The notes under the pieces are model-generated. The model saw only the letters and a list, made by a program, of their open reading frames with translations. It searched no databases and had not been told where the DNA came from. The position numbers and the translations under genes are program-made. Positions 37,193-49,700 of a DNA stretch of 64,000 bases are shown piece by piece; the stretch's first letter is position 1; every line of letters starts with the position of its first letter. Origin of the DNA: Ancylostoma caninum (taxonomy: Eukaryota; Nematoda; Chromadorea; Rhabditida; Ancylostomatidae); contig JBAJFG010000454.1 of the NCBI GenBank assembly GCA_037903475.1, positions 992,001-1,056,000 of the forward strand, written 5' to 3'.

Positions 37193-37522
37193 TAAAACTC
37201 TAATTTACACGTATTCAGTAAGAATAAAGCCCGAAAAATTAAATATGACGAGCTTTTGGACATCCAGTTGAATTAAGCTCATCAAAAGCGCTAGTCCTGC
37301 TCAAATTAGGCCGATACTCACACCATTTGATAGGTTTTGTCATAAATAAGAGCACCGAACCAGGGAACATTTTCATGGTGTGTTATGTGAAGGTGAATAC
37401 ACCGTAGCAAATTACCCTCAGACGTCTTAGTAAAAGCTAACTGTAGGTAGAAGTAGTCTAGTTTAATGGAAGCAGTGTTAATGTGGATGTTGTTTTATAA
37501 GACGAATAATTCACTGAAATAT

Positions 37523-37720
37523 CTACCCACCCATGAGTTTCACGTCATCCTTGTGTCCGGACTTCCTGGCATAGACGTTCACAGCATCTCCAGCTTTCTG
37601 GCCATTGATGAAAATGTCCGCTTTGTAGTTACCAGCCATATCAGTGGGAAACCGTACTTCGTACTGTTGTGGACTGGTTGCTTCCTTTACTACACAATCT
37701 CGCGGCCTCGAGTCAGGACC
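37523..37720 (-). CDS. Last recognised filamin exon with in-frame stop
   Basis: Reads from GPDSRPRDCVVKEA through YEVRFPTDMAGNYKADIF and NVYARKSGHKDD to a TAG at 37523-37525. It joins in phase to exon 17 (ending KASVV). The acceptor is TTTCAAG rather than TTTCAG, and a possible donor (ATGG|GTGGGT) lies nine bases before the stop, so the protein could continue. No further exon with a filamin motif was found between here and the hAT-like element, which favours this being the C-terminus. The usual filamin dimerisation repeat ends with a short tail much like this one. Confidence 0.75.
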   Translation of the reverse strand, partial: GPDSRPRDCVVKEATSPQQYEVRFPTDMAGNYKADIFINGQKAGDAVNVYARKSGHKDDVKLMGG

Positions 37721-40700
37721 CTTGAAAGTGCATTTAGGAAATATTTACATTTCAAATCAATAACTCTTACCACAACCGAAGCCTTCAGATCTGAGACTTT
37801 TCCGCAGTTGGAAACATCCACCAATGCAGCAGCTTCTCTCGAGGCGCTTACATCAAATGGATGGGCTATAAAAAAGGAATGACAACACCGAAAGCTAAAA
37901 GTATTAAGGTATGCAAAATTATATCGTACACTCACCAGAGCCATCCAGACCTCTCACTTTCACCTTGTTGACTTCGGTCTCCGGAAGCAGTTTGACCCGG
38001 AATGGGCTGAAAGATCGTATTCACTCGGAGGTTCATAAATCAAAGCGTCAACGGAAATTAACCGCAAAAACAACAAACAGGATTTTCCATCAGCTGAAGT
38101 GTCTGGACACAACAGCTGAGGTGAGCGACGAACGAAACTTCATAGTCAGAAAATTGAGGATTTGAAAACTTCCAGATTGAGAAAAGGAACGAATAGAGGG
38201 ACACGATCACTACATGCACATACGCACACTACCCCATGCAAGGGACACAGTGCAACGTAATTGGACGAAAGAACCGCGAAACTAGTTGGTGTGCACAGAA
38301 GTGTGATTATATAGTTCTTCAAATTAGTTTGATTTTTTGGCAAATACCAATTACTCCAAAACAGGGGAAATGCAAAGAAAGGAGAGGGAAGTGATGAAAC
38401 GGGATATTTCTCTGCGAATTTTTTGTTACAGCTATGAAAACGTGATGCAACATCGGAGCTGACGTTGTGAAAGACGCAGACGCTCGATACGATCGTTATG
38501 GTGTTTTTATTTGAATATTAGTCAAACAAGAAAGTTACAAGGGCTGTCTGTTTTCTTATCTAATCTTTGCGCAGAATGTGACACCTAGCATGGAAAAACA
38601 CAACAATTACATAACAACAATCCATAAATGGTTGAGGAAGTGGTAATAGGAATCGCTGTAGTTGAGAACAGCAATTAAAGCAATGGTTATACAACCAACC
38701 TGAATGGAATGGGCTTCCCGTCGTAGTGGATCTCAACTGGAACAATTGAGCCAGGCTCTCCAACAGGTGTGAACCTCACATGGTGCAAGCGTGGAGATAT
38801 TTTGTCCTTCTCGAGCAATGGCTGCTGGTAAACTGGAACTACCAGATGGTATACAAACGAGACACACAAGACGAGGCACTGCTACAGTGCACAGACGACT
38901 AGGAAAAACATCCGCAAAACAGTATCGACTTTCGGCGTACTTTCGAAACGTAATCCACGCCCATTATAAGGGTAGAGGGCAGATTTTTAGAATATTTTGA
39001 ATGCAATTTCTTACGAAAAAAAAGCTGAAAAAAATTACCGGGTGGTACTGAAACGGTGATTGGCGCATCATGTGTTAACGAGGCGTCGACGTCAAACTTG
39101 ACTGGTGTACCGACACGAACTTCCGAAAGGGAATTGGATCGAAGTCCGTTTACCGAGATACGAGAAGGATCGTATGGATAGTCAACGATGGCACGGAAAG
39201 GTGATCCTACAAATGCAGCCATGATCGCCTACGGTACTACATCCTCTTCAAAAGGCGAGGAAACACTAAAACGTTCAAGCCATCGCTCCAACCTGGAACG
39301 TGATCCTTCTTCTTTTCACTGCCATAGCAAATACCGATGCTATATTCTCCTGGCACTGAAGGGATATACTCGACGGTACACGACCCATCAGCATTGTCCC
39401 TGCATTTGTTCTTCGCTTCAGCCGGTCCAACCAGTTGCACAAATAGCTCGCCGCTTCCCGCGTTCTGAACAGTGGACGCATGAATCGACAGAAACCACGT
39501 AAACTGGTTAACTGAAGAATTCTGCACTATGTTAAGCTGTAATCGCAGATTATGTCACAAAGATATCAGGAATTACACTGAAGGGGATCAGCGTGTGTAT
39601 ACATTTGAGCGGCTATCATACTCGTACTACTCGTGGTGCAAAGTGCAATAATGGCATGCATTTGATAGTTTTCTCTTCATGTTTAATGGACTAAGAATGG
39701 CAGAAAAAAATTTATTAAATTAGAAAAATTTACGCTGCGTATATGACACTTTCTGCAAAAATTATCCACAATTTTTAATGCGAATCTAATGAGTTAAAAT
39801 TTCTTATGAGTGTTTTTGAAAATAACTTTTTGAGATTGCAATTTAGAAGATTAGGAATTTGCTCGTAATTTTGCTGTTATGACATTGAATGAAAAAAGTG
39901 CTTTGTCGCTTTGTCTTCCGTTTCGGCCTCGCAAATTCTGCTTCACGGATCCCTGAGGCCTTGCCAGTACCAGTTTCCGCGACGTGGACAACTGTGATTC
40001 CCAGTGAAGATAGGACAGGACCCACAAACCCCCCAGTGCTGGCCTATCCTCGAATGACCCACTTGATTACAAAGTTAGACCTATAATCAGTGGAACGAGT
40101 GGCCCTACAGACAGAATTTCGCGGCTGCTCAACATTATTCTCATCCAACTTTTGAAACATGTCCTCGCGCATCTTTCGAATACCAACATGTTTCTTGAGC
40201 GACTACCGAACACACGCCTTGGAGAAGAAGGCATCGTGGAGTCCTTCGATGTGACTTCTCTCTATACAAACATTCCGAACGATGCTGCGCTACAGGCCAT
40301 CTTTGAGTTTCTCCACGAACATCAACTTTCCCTCAACATGTATGGGTTCAGTATTAGGCTATTGATGACCTTACTAAGCGAGTGCCTAAACTGCTCCATT
40401 TTCCGCTGGGCTGGCCAATATGTATTATAAGCAGATTAGAGGTCTTGCTATGGGACAAAGATTGGCGCCAATTCTGGCTCTCGTTTTTATGTCTAAAGTG
40501 GAAAAGCCGGTGCTGGAGCGAAGACCTCTACTATACTGTCGATACATAGATGATTGTTGCATAATATTCTCGACTCAGATAGAAATGGACATACGTACAG
40601 ATATACTTGGCCCACGGGGGATATAAGACTAAATGGTATCGCAAACCAGTAAGAACATCCTCGTCCACTACTTATCCGCACACCTTGCCCAAGTGAAGAG

Positions 40701-43700
40701 AGCAATCATAGGGAACATGTATCGCACAGCCGCAAGAGTAACATCTGACGAACTGCAGCGAAAATGGTCAGTAGACTTGGCCCACCAAATTGCTGCGTCA
40801 AATGGCTATCCTACGAAGCAGAGTTCTCCACATCCCAGCTTTCAACGTAGCGCCCGTTCATCTGATGATTTTGAAAAGATTCCTTTCCGTCTACCTTTCA
40901 TCTCAGATGAAATGAGTAATGCGGCACGAAAAAGTCTCCGTAAGGCGGGTCTTCAAGATGTGGTAAGGGTTGTGGACATACCACTCACGAACCACAAGAA
41001 GCTAGTTTGCAATCGCGCGTACGATCGCCTCTGCAATACACCCGGATGCGTTATTTGTCCGAATGGCAGGACTGGTGACTGTATGGTGTCAGGGGTAATT
41101 TATCTGATCACCTGTCAATCTTGCGGGGACGAATACGTAGGAGAAACAGGCCGCCCTCTCTGCATTCGAATGGAAGAACACCTAGGTGGGTTCAACAGAT
41201 CAAGACCTTCCACTCCACTGGGAGCTCATCGCATACTGCGCCATGAAAACTCTACCATCCACGTAGGAGTCACGATTTTGCCGTTAGAACCTGAGATCAT
41301 AGCGCCAAAAACATTAGAAGCCTGCTGGATTGCCACCTAGAGCCTTGGAATGAATAGAAAAGATGAGCGTATTACTATCACTAACGAGTTGGCCTTGTAT
41401 CACAATCTTTGCGGATTCTGATTTGATTATGGGAGACTGTTAAGGCACATTATAAAAGGCAGTAGGAGTACAGTTTCCGGCAATTGCGGTCTGCCTTTCT
41501 ACCATCTCTACTGCAGCAAAGGTGAGCACTACCCGGTCGGTGTGTACTTCGTTGTATTTTTGATTTGCCTTGTGACTAAACTGTGTTCTGCAATGCGATG
41601 AGGCGTTTGAAAAGATGCCTTCGACGTAAATGTTGCCTTCGACTTCCAGGCTCTGACGAAGGCGACATCGCCGACACGTTAGTCGAAGTGGAGAATAAAG
41701 AATTGTAACAATCTGGGCAAAAAACAGCTAGAAAAAGAAACACACCACTAGTTCATATGAATAATGCCAAGATTTGAAGAGAGTCGAACTTGGGATCTGT
41801 TAGAAGATAGGATACTTATTGGGTTGGGGAATAAGTTCGTTCGGTTTTTTTTCTATTTGTTTTTTCACGGCGAGTTTAACTTCCCTTGACCGGCAGTCAT
41901 AGTCTATTTTGAAGCAATTGATTTGCTCTTTCTGAATGTCGTAACCTCATTCCTGAATTCTCGTTTTACCTTGCTTTCTACCGCATGGATTGCGACCACT
42001 CAAGTCGACAAAATTGAACCTCCCCGCAACCGACAGCCGTTCGACTTCAATCGTTGATCAAATGTGGCTTAATGGGCTAGGGAAATCAATGGAGTTTGAA
42101 GAGGAATCTCTACTGATGAAAGGACAGCATCGAAGTGGTCAACCCATTTCAGACAGGGCAAATTTGGCTTTGAATTGTTTCTTGCTCTGGACGCCCAGTT
42201 TGTAGGAAATAAAGGCGATTATCCGCTATGGTTGCTTCAGATGTAAGGAAGATCCACTACTGATGCTAACTCTCAACAATGTATAAGTTTAGCTAACGCA
42301 TTCCATGCAAAACCTCAAAATGCTGGGTAAGTGGTTATCGTCCACATTGGGTATGCTCGACTCCTCCGTACAAATTTCACCAAAATGACAAGCAAAAATC
42401 TCAAATGTAGGGAATTTTCACCACTACGGACTCTTCTGGTCTAGTTCAGTCATACATGGCTTAGTTTGTTCGGTTCCCAATTAATCTGATAAACTTCATC
42501 CAAGAGTTGCGGTTGCGGGCTACAATTTTAGTCGTCTCAAACAAAGAAGTTTTTCGTAGACTTGGAGCTGACAAGCAGCCTTGTGCCTGGCAGCATTAAT
42601 AGAGGAGGAAATGCGCTACGCTACCCATTTAGTGTGGTTCACAATGATGGTGGAAAATGGTGGTTTCTATGCTCATGAAAAAACCGAAAGAACTTATTCC
42701 CCAACCCAATATTTCAAGTTATGCAAAACTGAAAACAGGGCACAGCACGAGTTGGTCACTGAAGGTTGGGGACTACTAAGTCCAGTCACACTCAGAGATG
42801 GGTAAGTTCCTAAATATGTAAGGGAGCTCTTTCAGGAAAAATGAAGTGAGAAGAGTAATATCAATAGCTTCTACTAAAGACCAACAATGCAATTTCAGCT
42901 AGTTCGTAAGTTCGTGAATATTTTGGCGCAATTTGTCTCCAATCCAAGCTGAAACCCTCAAAAAACTAATCACTGCCAGGAACTGTCGAAACCCCCTAGA
43001 ACTGGCTCGAACTTGTTAAAGTACCCGTCAGAACCAGAAGGTTATCATCGGAGCACGTTTTTATCCCAACCCCGAAAAATTTTCAAGAAATTTCTCTAGT
43101 ACGAAGGAGCGTGTTGATGCGCTGTCATCTTCAAAGTGTTAGCCAAAGGAGTGATAATTCTCCCCCAAAAGGCATCTTTCGTTTTTGAGAAACCATCTTC
43201 GTTTTTGAGAAAAACCATCGAGAGTGGCCAAAAAATGGTCAACAACCATTTCTTTCAAAAACGAAGACGGTTTCTCAAAAATGAAGGATCCCGCTTTGCG
43301 GGAATTATTGCTCGTGTAGTGCGCACCCACACCCAAAATTTCAACATGATCCGCCACCTACGAGAAGAGCAACACCTGATTATCAATTATCACTGGAGCT
43401 CGTCAGAGTACAAGGAAAGGATGAAGTGATTTACAGTCCTTTCAATTTATATTGGATGAGTGTGTTCGGCAAGCACGAGCCTATTTCATGAAGAATTAAT
43501 CCAGTCGCAGCTCTGACGCTTCTCAGACGCAGGTTAGAAGCACATGTTTGCGGCTTTGACCCTAATTTTCATTCAGAGCATGCATGCATCGTCGGCTGCC
43601 TTTCAAGAAAAGCCTTTCAAAGAAAATCCTTTAGAAGTGGGAGAGGGTAAAAACCATGACCGTCAATGGACACATCACATCTAGCATGAACTATAAAACC

Positions 43701-46700
43701 ATCACCGGACGCTGTAACTAAATTCCCCCAGATATGCTCGATGCCTACTAAGTCCTGCTGGTCATTGATCAGCACGTGCTGAGGCCTGGCTGACAATTTG
43801 AATGCAGTCAAAATTGAACGAAATATGAAATTGAACCTGGGTGCCCGTCTAAAAAAAGTAGATTAAGCAGCTGCTGGAAAAAAATACATTCACGCACAAT
43901 TCTTTTTTCACTAAAATATTAAACCAAAAATTCGCAGAAATCTGCCCCTGCCCGACATCGCGTGTTGAAGACAACATCAACAGAAATTTCCGGGGTGTGT
44001 ATCATCTCAGAACAGGGCGTTACCAGTCTACTGTGATTGGCGCTATTCCCGGAGGCCTGGTAACGCTCCATTTCTCCCATGATTATACACACCCACAACT
44101 TCCCTTTCAAAGAAGAAGCATGCCGCAACCACCTCCTCCTAGTCTGAATCACGTAATTTGTCGTATCATTGGACCGGTCGTTCATAATATGCAGCGTGGT
44201 CCGTCAACACAGATTAGTGACCATTCCTACAGTTCATCTCAACGGGGTAACATTTTAAATTTAGAACCCTGCAATTGAGACGCTAAAATTCCTAAGAATA
44301 CTCTCCCAAACGTTTCTGTGTGGCTTCACAAATCCAATTATCTGTTTTTAATGACATTTGATACTTCTTGTTCACCTGCGCATCAATATCGAATCTCGCT
44401 GGTTTTCCCACGATGGCGCTCTTCAAGCCTTCGCCAGTGGCTCTGCACTTAGACGCATCGCAGCCATCTCGGACGTTGATCCTCGCTTCTTTCACCAAGG
44501 CATCGTCGAACAACACCTAAAACACATCGATGCAATTATAACTTATCATACAGCTATAAAAAGCAGAAAATTCGCAGACATAAGAATGAGGTACGGTAGT
44601 TAGAATACGAGAAATTTCAGATGTTCGAGACAACAAAGAAAAACAAAGAGGACGAAGGAGCAGCTCAAAAAGGAACCAACCTTGACATTTGCCCTTCCTA
44701 GCTCGTGTGCGATGAAAACGCCTCCATGCGAAGCAGCTCCGGTGCGTTTCATGGGTATCTCGACAAGCTTCCCGTTGATGTTAGCAATCATCTTTACACC
44801 TTTACCATGTGGTATTAGATTGCCGATGTCGACACCAACATTGAAGCGATGTCCACGCAGAACGTCTGCTAAAACATAGGTCACTCATCTCAAGAGAATA
44901 CTAATAAGAACGCGATTATTCGAGAACTTCTACGGGAGCTAGTTTCAAATACCAGCGGGCATACAACAATGCTTTTATTGTAGTTGTAAATAAATGAACG
45001 AAATCTTTCCAGTCATTTGAAGAGTCAAGCGTTGCAATAATTGTATCTAAATAATGCATTATTAACAGCCCAGAAATTTCTAGAACCGATTTTTGCATCG
45101 AATAACATGACTAATTTTTCATTGAATAGACCATACTTGCACAAGAAAGCCGTGGATGGCATGCGATATGCATGGAATATGTGCCGATTCCAGGCACTTG
45201 CATGACACTCGCATCAGAAATTCGATGTTTCACCACAAGATCGAACGTTTTACGAACGTAGTAAACATACGAACCGTCTAACTCCATTCATGTAAGTGAC
45301 TGAGGTCGTAAAAGCTTTACGGAATACCATACACACCATATGCTGATACCATACACAGTTGAATTGTGTCAAGTTTCGCACAATTCAACTGCGTATCAGC
45401 ATTTGTGGGTTGGCACAATACTCCACATGGACAGTAGTACCTTGCCTCGCTGGCGATTGTGACAGCGGTGCTCATCGACTGTGGCGGGGCATCGCGGCGG
45501 CCGCGGGAGTCAAAATTGGCGATCGGCGGCCGCCGGCGCAGCGACGGCGACGCAGGGTACTATACTCTACGTGGACTTGGACTATACAGCCAGTCTGAGA
45601 TCACGCACATGCCGCGCACATTTCATACAGACCCGTGCATGTCTCATGCCAATGACTCAGGTTGCAGGAAGTTTGCACGGAACTTGCACAATGCAGAAAT
45701 GGTAGGAACTTGTTTTGATTCCCTCATCTTCTTGAATAGGGCATTTGTACATCAAAGACAGAGGTTTTGTTAAACTCCCAGAAATACCAGACGAATATTA
45801 CCAAATAGTCATAGATGTCCGATAATTCTCTCAGGAATCTAAAAATCCTCTATTAGAACAAAACACATAAGTATATACTAGAGAACCCTTCTATAAGATG
45901 AAATCGAAGCAGAGGAAACGGCACTATGTGTCTTAACGTGCACGTGCCCGACTAATAGTGGGCATTTTTTTCAGTCTGCTGTTGTGTTATCAAACTTAGG
46001 AATAACGATTTTTGCTTCCAAGTATTTCCTCCCCGGTAAGTTGTCATGAAACGCACAGGTTGGTTTGCTCCCCGTTCCCCTTTGTAACGTGAACCTTTCC
46101 TACATGACTGGCAATGTGACATACGCAATTAAATGGCGAAAAGAAGCCCCTCACAAAAGAATAATTGTAACCAATTCACATCTGGGCGTCACAGAACACT
46201 GTGAAATGCGAAATTGCAAACTGGTAAGGTCCTCAACTTTCACGTTCAACTAATGGATTACAAAGCGTGACCAGTTAATACTACTGAAGAATACTCTCCC
46301 GAGAAGTCGGTAAAGGCGGAAAGCTAAGGACAGATCAGAACGTGATTCATTAGATGGTACTAGCGGTTACTCACGCTTCTCCCCTAATGGCGTTTGCATG
46401 TCTTTGTCAAGGATGAATCTGTGAACACCCATATAGATGTCAGCAAATGCCCACGACAAAAAAAAGTTTGAATGGAATTCCCATGTATGGCTTCACAGAT
46501 GCATTTGAATCTACAAAAGAATACGTGGTGAATTCGAGTCATGTAGGAAAAAAAGAAATGCATGTAAAGTGACCATATCTCTTCAATGTTTTGTGGGTAA
46601 CAGAACTCATCATTGGATTCTGGCTAAAGAAAGCACCGGTGTCCACAATCATATTCAGTACAGGGGCGCTGATCTCGAATCTGCTCTCCAACTCCCCTGT

Positions 46701-49700
46701 GCCATTCTCAATAATGACCCAAATCCATTAGCTTCACAGTGCTTCCCTTTTGAGTACAAATATTCTGCTTTTCAATCAACAAAAAGAACTTCAAAAACTC
46801 TCAATGTGAAGATGCCGAGAACCAAAAAAGATTTCTAAACAATAGTCTCTGTCAGCCTTTTCCGTTCTTTCAATGACTACATAATCTGGGGTAACAAACT
46901 AAATGTGTAGAAAGTTCCAGAAACCCTAAGGATGGACAAAGCCTCAACTCATTTTTCAGTTTGAGATAGGAAGGTATTCTGAACCAGGTCGACGCGCTGA
47001 TTCCATTGACAAACGTGAAATGCTGCGAAATGGTCAGTAAACGTATCCACGAGGACCAGAGTTCGACACAAGCTTAGCTCGAGCAGAAAAAAACTACGAA
47101 GTCCCCTTTGACCTAGCCAAAAATCTACGGAGCCCCAATTGTGAGCAAACACGTTAAAGTAAGTTTGTGCCAAGAACAGTAGTTTCATTTTTATAATGCT
47201 CATCGGCGTGTCCACACGAGTTAACAAGTGCTCACAAGTGCAATGGCCGTGGTGCACGTCAACATGGCAGCACCATGTTATAATTTTTTAAATTTCCGGT
47301 TAAAATCTGAAAGAGGATGGAGATTGCGCAGGTTTTTGCCATTACTTTGATAAAGCAATACTTTCTGAAGACAACAGTGTAAGCGAAATTGGAAATATTT
47401 GCTTTTGGAAGAAGTTATTTGAGGAAGTTGTGTCGGAGTGGTGCTGGAGACTGCTTTTTAACTAATTTTTTTTCGCTGTAACCGAGAGAACGTGGCAGCT
47501 TTCATATTCATTGAAACGAGCTTCCTATCCTGAAGCTAACCGCTCTAGCAGAAATTGAAATAATTGATTTTTAGGAGTTGTTTGATGAAAATTCTTTGGA
47601 ACGGTGCTGAACCCTAACTTTTAGGGTAAAGTTAGGGTTCAGAGAATTCCAAAGCAATAGCTCCTCTCAAAATCAATTAATTCTATTTCCTTCCTGCGTT
47701 TGGCGGGACAGTAGTGTTAGAAATCTATTTATAAAGTTTGAATAGGATTCATTCAGTACCAACGATACTGTGGGTACTGCTAGGTACTTTTTCAGCTGTA
47801 ACTCCTATCAATATCAATTAAATCCGATTCTCTTTCGGATTTAAATAGAGCGCTGCCAGTTGCAGCCACATATTTGGTCTCAGCAAGATCTGGGCAGAAC
47901 CTGTCCTTTTACAAGCGCTGAAAGCAGTGCTCCTGGCAGGATTTTCGCATGATAGCCCTCAACCTCCTGTCAAAATCAATTAACTCCAATTTCCTCTACC
48001 AGTTGAAGGAAGAATGGTATCTCTAAACATATCACGAAATTTGATCAGTATTCCTTCAGTAACAACAATGCTGGGGACCTTTTTAAGTGTGTTTCTTAAA
48101 CAAGCCTTAATTCTGTTCTTATTTGAGACAGATTGTACAGAACCAATATAAAAAATTCTTCGGTTCAGTCTCTTTTCTTTACTCTTATCTGCAAAGGATT
48201 TTATGGTTATCCGACAATTCCCAACTACAAACTCCCCTTTGCTCACTTTATCTTTACGAAGTCCCGCTTGCCTTGAGTAAAGTTCCTGCCGAAGTCTGAC
48301 GAGGACCAAACAAATTGTGGATTGTGTCCGCAGTTCATGTTCAACGTATGCAACGAACGCGTTTACCATTTCACAGATCACGTAACAACCAGATCTTATT
48401 TGCGATGAGGCACAGGTCATCTCCTAGTTACTGAGAGTTTCAGAGCGCTACGCAAAAAAGAAACCTTTTCAAAACACAGGGCTCCCCAATGGTTTTAATG
48501 CGTTTCATGTACACAGTTGCTCTCGGCTTCTGAAGCAGATTCTATTTAAAGGGCTAAAATCGGCAACGGAGAAGAACAGCTCCCTGAGTGTTGGGCACTG
48601 GAACACTACCCCAGAATCATGGTAACAAAGTTCTTTTAAATTTAAACTGCTCAAGCAGTAGATCAAGTATTCGCATCACACACATACAGCATACGGAATG
48701 GAATTGAAATACGCAATCCATTTTTGACAGCAACAAATCTGGCCGGAAATGTGATGCAGAACAAAAGCTTTTATGAAGGCTAGTATCCTTGATTTTTCCT
48801 GGTTCCCAGCGATCGATACCTATCTGGGTCCACCACTCAAACAACTTAAATGTAGCGAAAACAAGTTCTTTTCATCGCTATATGAGGGAATGGGCTTTTG
48901 ATCGAATATACACCCCTACAGGTTTCAATCATGAAGGAATGGATCACTATTTGCGTCCGTAGTTCTTCTAGGGGTTTTTAAACCACGATTACAGTATACT
49001 AGTGCGCCTCTGACCTAGAAGAGATTAGTGTGCGAGTACAGCTGAATAGGTCTTCACAGAAAAAGATTCACCATCACAGGTAATACCTGAGTAACCGATT
49101 ATATTTTTAGGGGTGTACCTCGTAATTTACAGGTATTAAAGTTTCCTGCTTTGGGGGAAGGGGGGGGGGGGAGACAGAGAGGACTATTTTAAAATCATCT
49201 AATTCCGGGGAAACATCGATTGACGTATATGTAGATCACCTCAACGAAGTTGCTCACATCATAAAACGACAGGGTAAGTTTTCAGAAGAGGAACGAAAGT
49301 GTAAAATCCTGAACTTGTAGACAAAATCCAGCGTTTCTGTCGCCTATAAAGGCCTGGTTCTCCTCCTCAATTACAATTAATTGCGAATGAACTTTTGTTT
49401 TGCTCCATGTTGTGGCATCGCATTCAGTCCAATTCGATGAAATGCGTAGTCACAACTTCAAAATTTCAGTTCTTCACAACATTAAAATTCCAAGTCTATC
49501 TATGTAATATTGTAGACAAAGCAAAAACTACCTGTCACGAGAAGAAACAGTTTATTCGGCAATATCCCAAAACAAGAAGTAACTACATGAGATCACAGCG
49601 AAAATCATCCGCGAGACACACAGACACTAGACACAGGGGGCAGTTTTTGGAGTGGAGGATCCACTAGAAAGGGTGGTAAATGAGCTCTCAGTTTTTTCGC

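Larger units (their letters stand above)
35609..37202. mobile_element. hAT-like element with TTCGAA subterminal arrays
   Basis: A 1,594-bp unit bounded by an 8-bp direct repeat ATTTACAC (35601-35608 and 37203-37210). Its ends are inverted: TAGAGTTTTGACCGAAT at the left and, on the other strand, TAGAGTTTTACATTCGAA at the right. An 8-bp duplication with termini of the form YARNG is the signature of the hAT superfamily. Just inside each end lies an array of a 42-bp unit built on the palindrome TTCGAATATTCGAA. The middle (about 35,885-36,910) has no recognisable transposase, so the element must be non-autonomous. It lies between the 3' end of the filamin gene and the glycosyltransferase gene. Confidence 0.72.
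40050..41790 (+). mobile_element. Penelope-like retroelement, 5'-truncated, with terminal hammerhead-like motif
   Basis: Inserted in filamin intron 12, antisense to the gene. It contains a reverse transcriptase-GIY-YIG coding region broken by frameshifts and an internal deletion. Non-coding terminal sequence follows, with a hammerhead-like fold at 41648-41685 and AATAAAG at 41694. A block shared with the fragment at 23.74-24.03 kb lies near 41762-41790. Penelope-like elements are a distinct eukaryotic retroelement class. The left boundary is where recognisable coding sequence starts and the right boundary is approximate. Confidence 0.85.
44869..49626. other. Filamin intron 10 (about 4.8 kb)
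   Basis: Holds the hairpin at 45341-45401, the GC-rich inverted-repeat element at 45414-45597 and the repeat cluster at 47551-48000, listed separately, plus a 12-base G run at 49160-49171. The 146-codon minus-strand frame at 47980-48420 shows no family motif and is partly repeat-derived. A short missed exon cannot be excluded. Confidence 0.5.

Noticed and set aside
43617..44185. Extra filamin exons between exon 12 and exon 13
   Set aside because: Exons 12 and 13 already join in phase in the middle of a repeat, and these frames lack filamin motifs.
47980..48420. A 146-codon minus-strand gene
   Set aside because: No family motif, and it overlaps the dispersed repeat cluster in a filamin intron; a chance frame is more likely.
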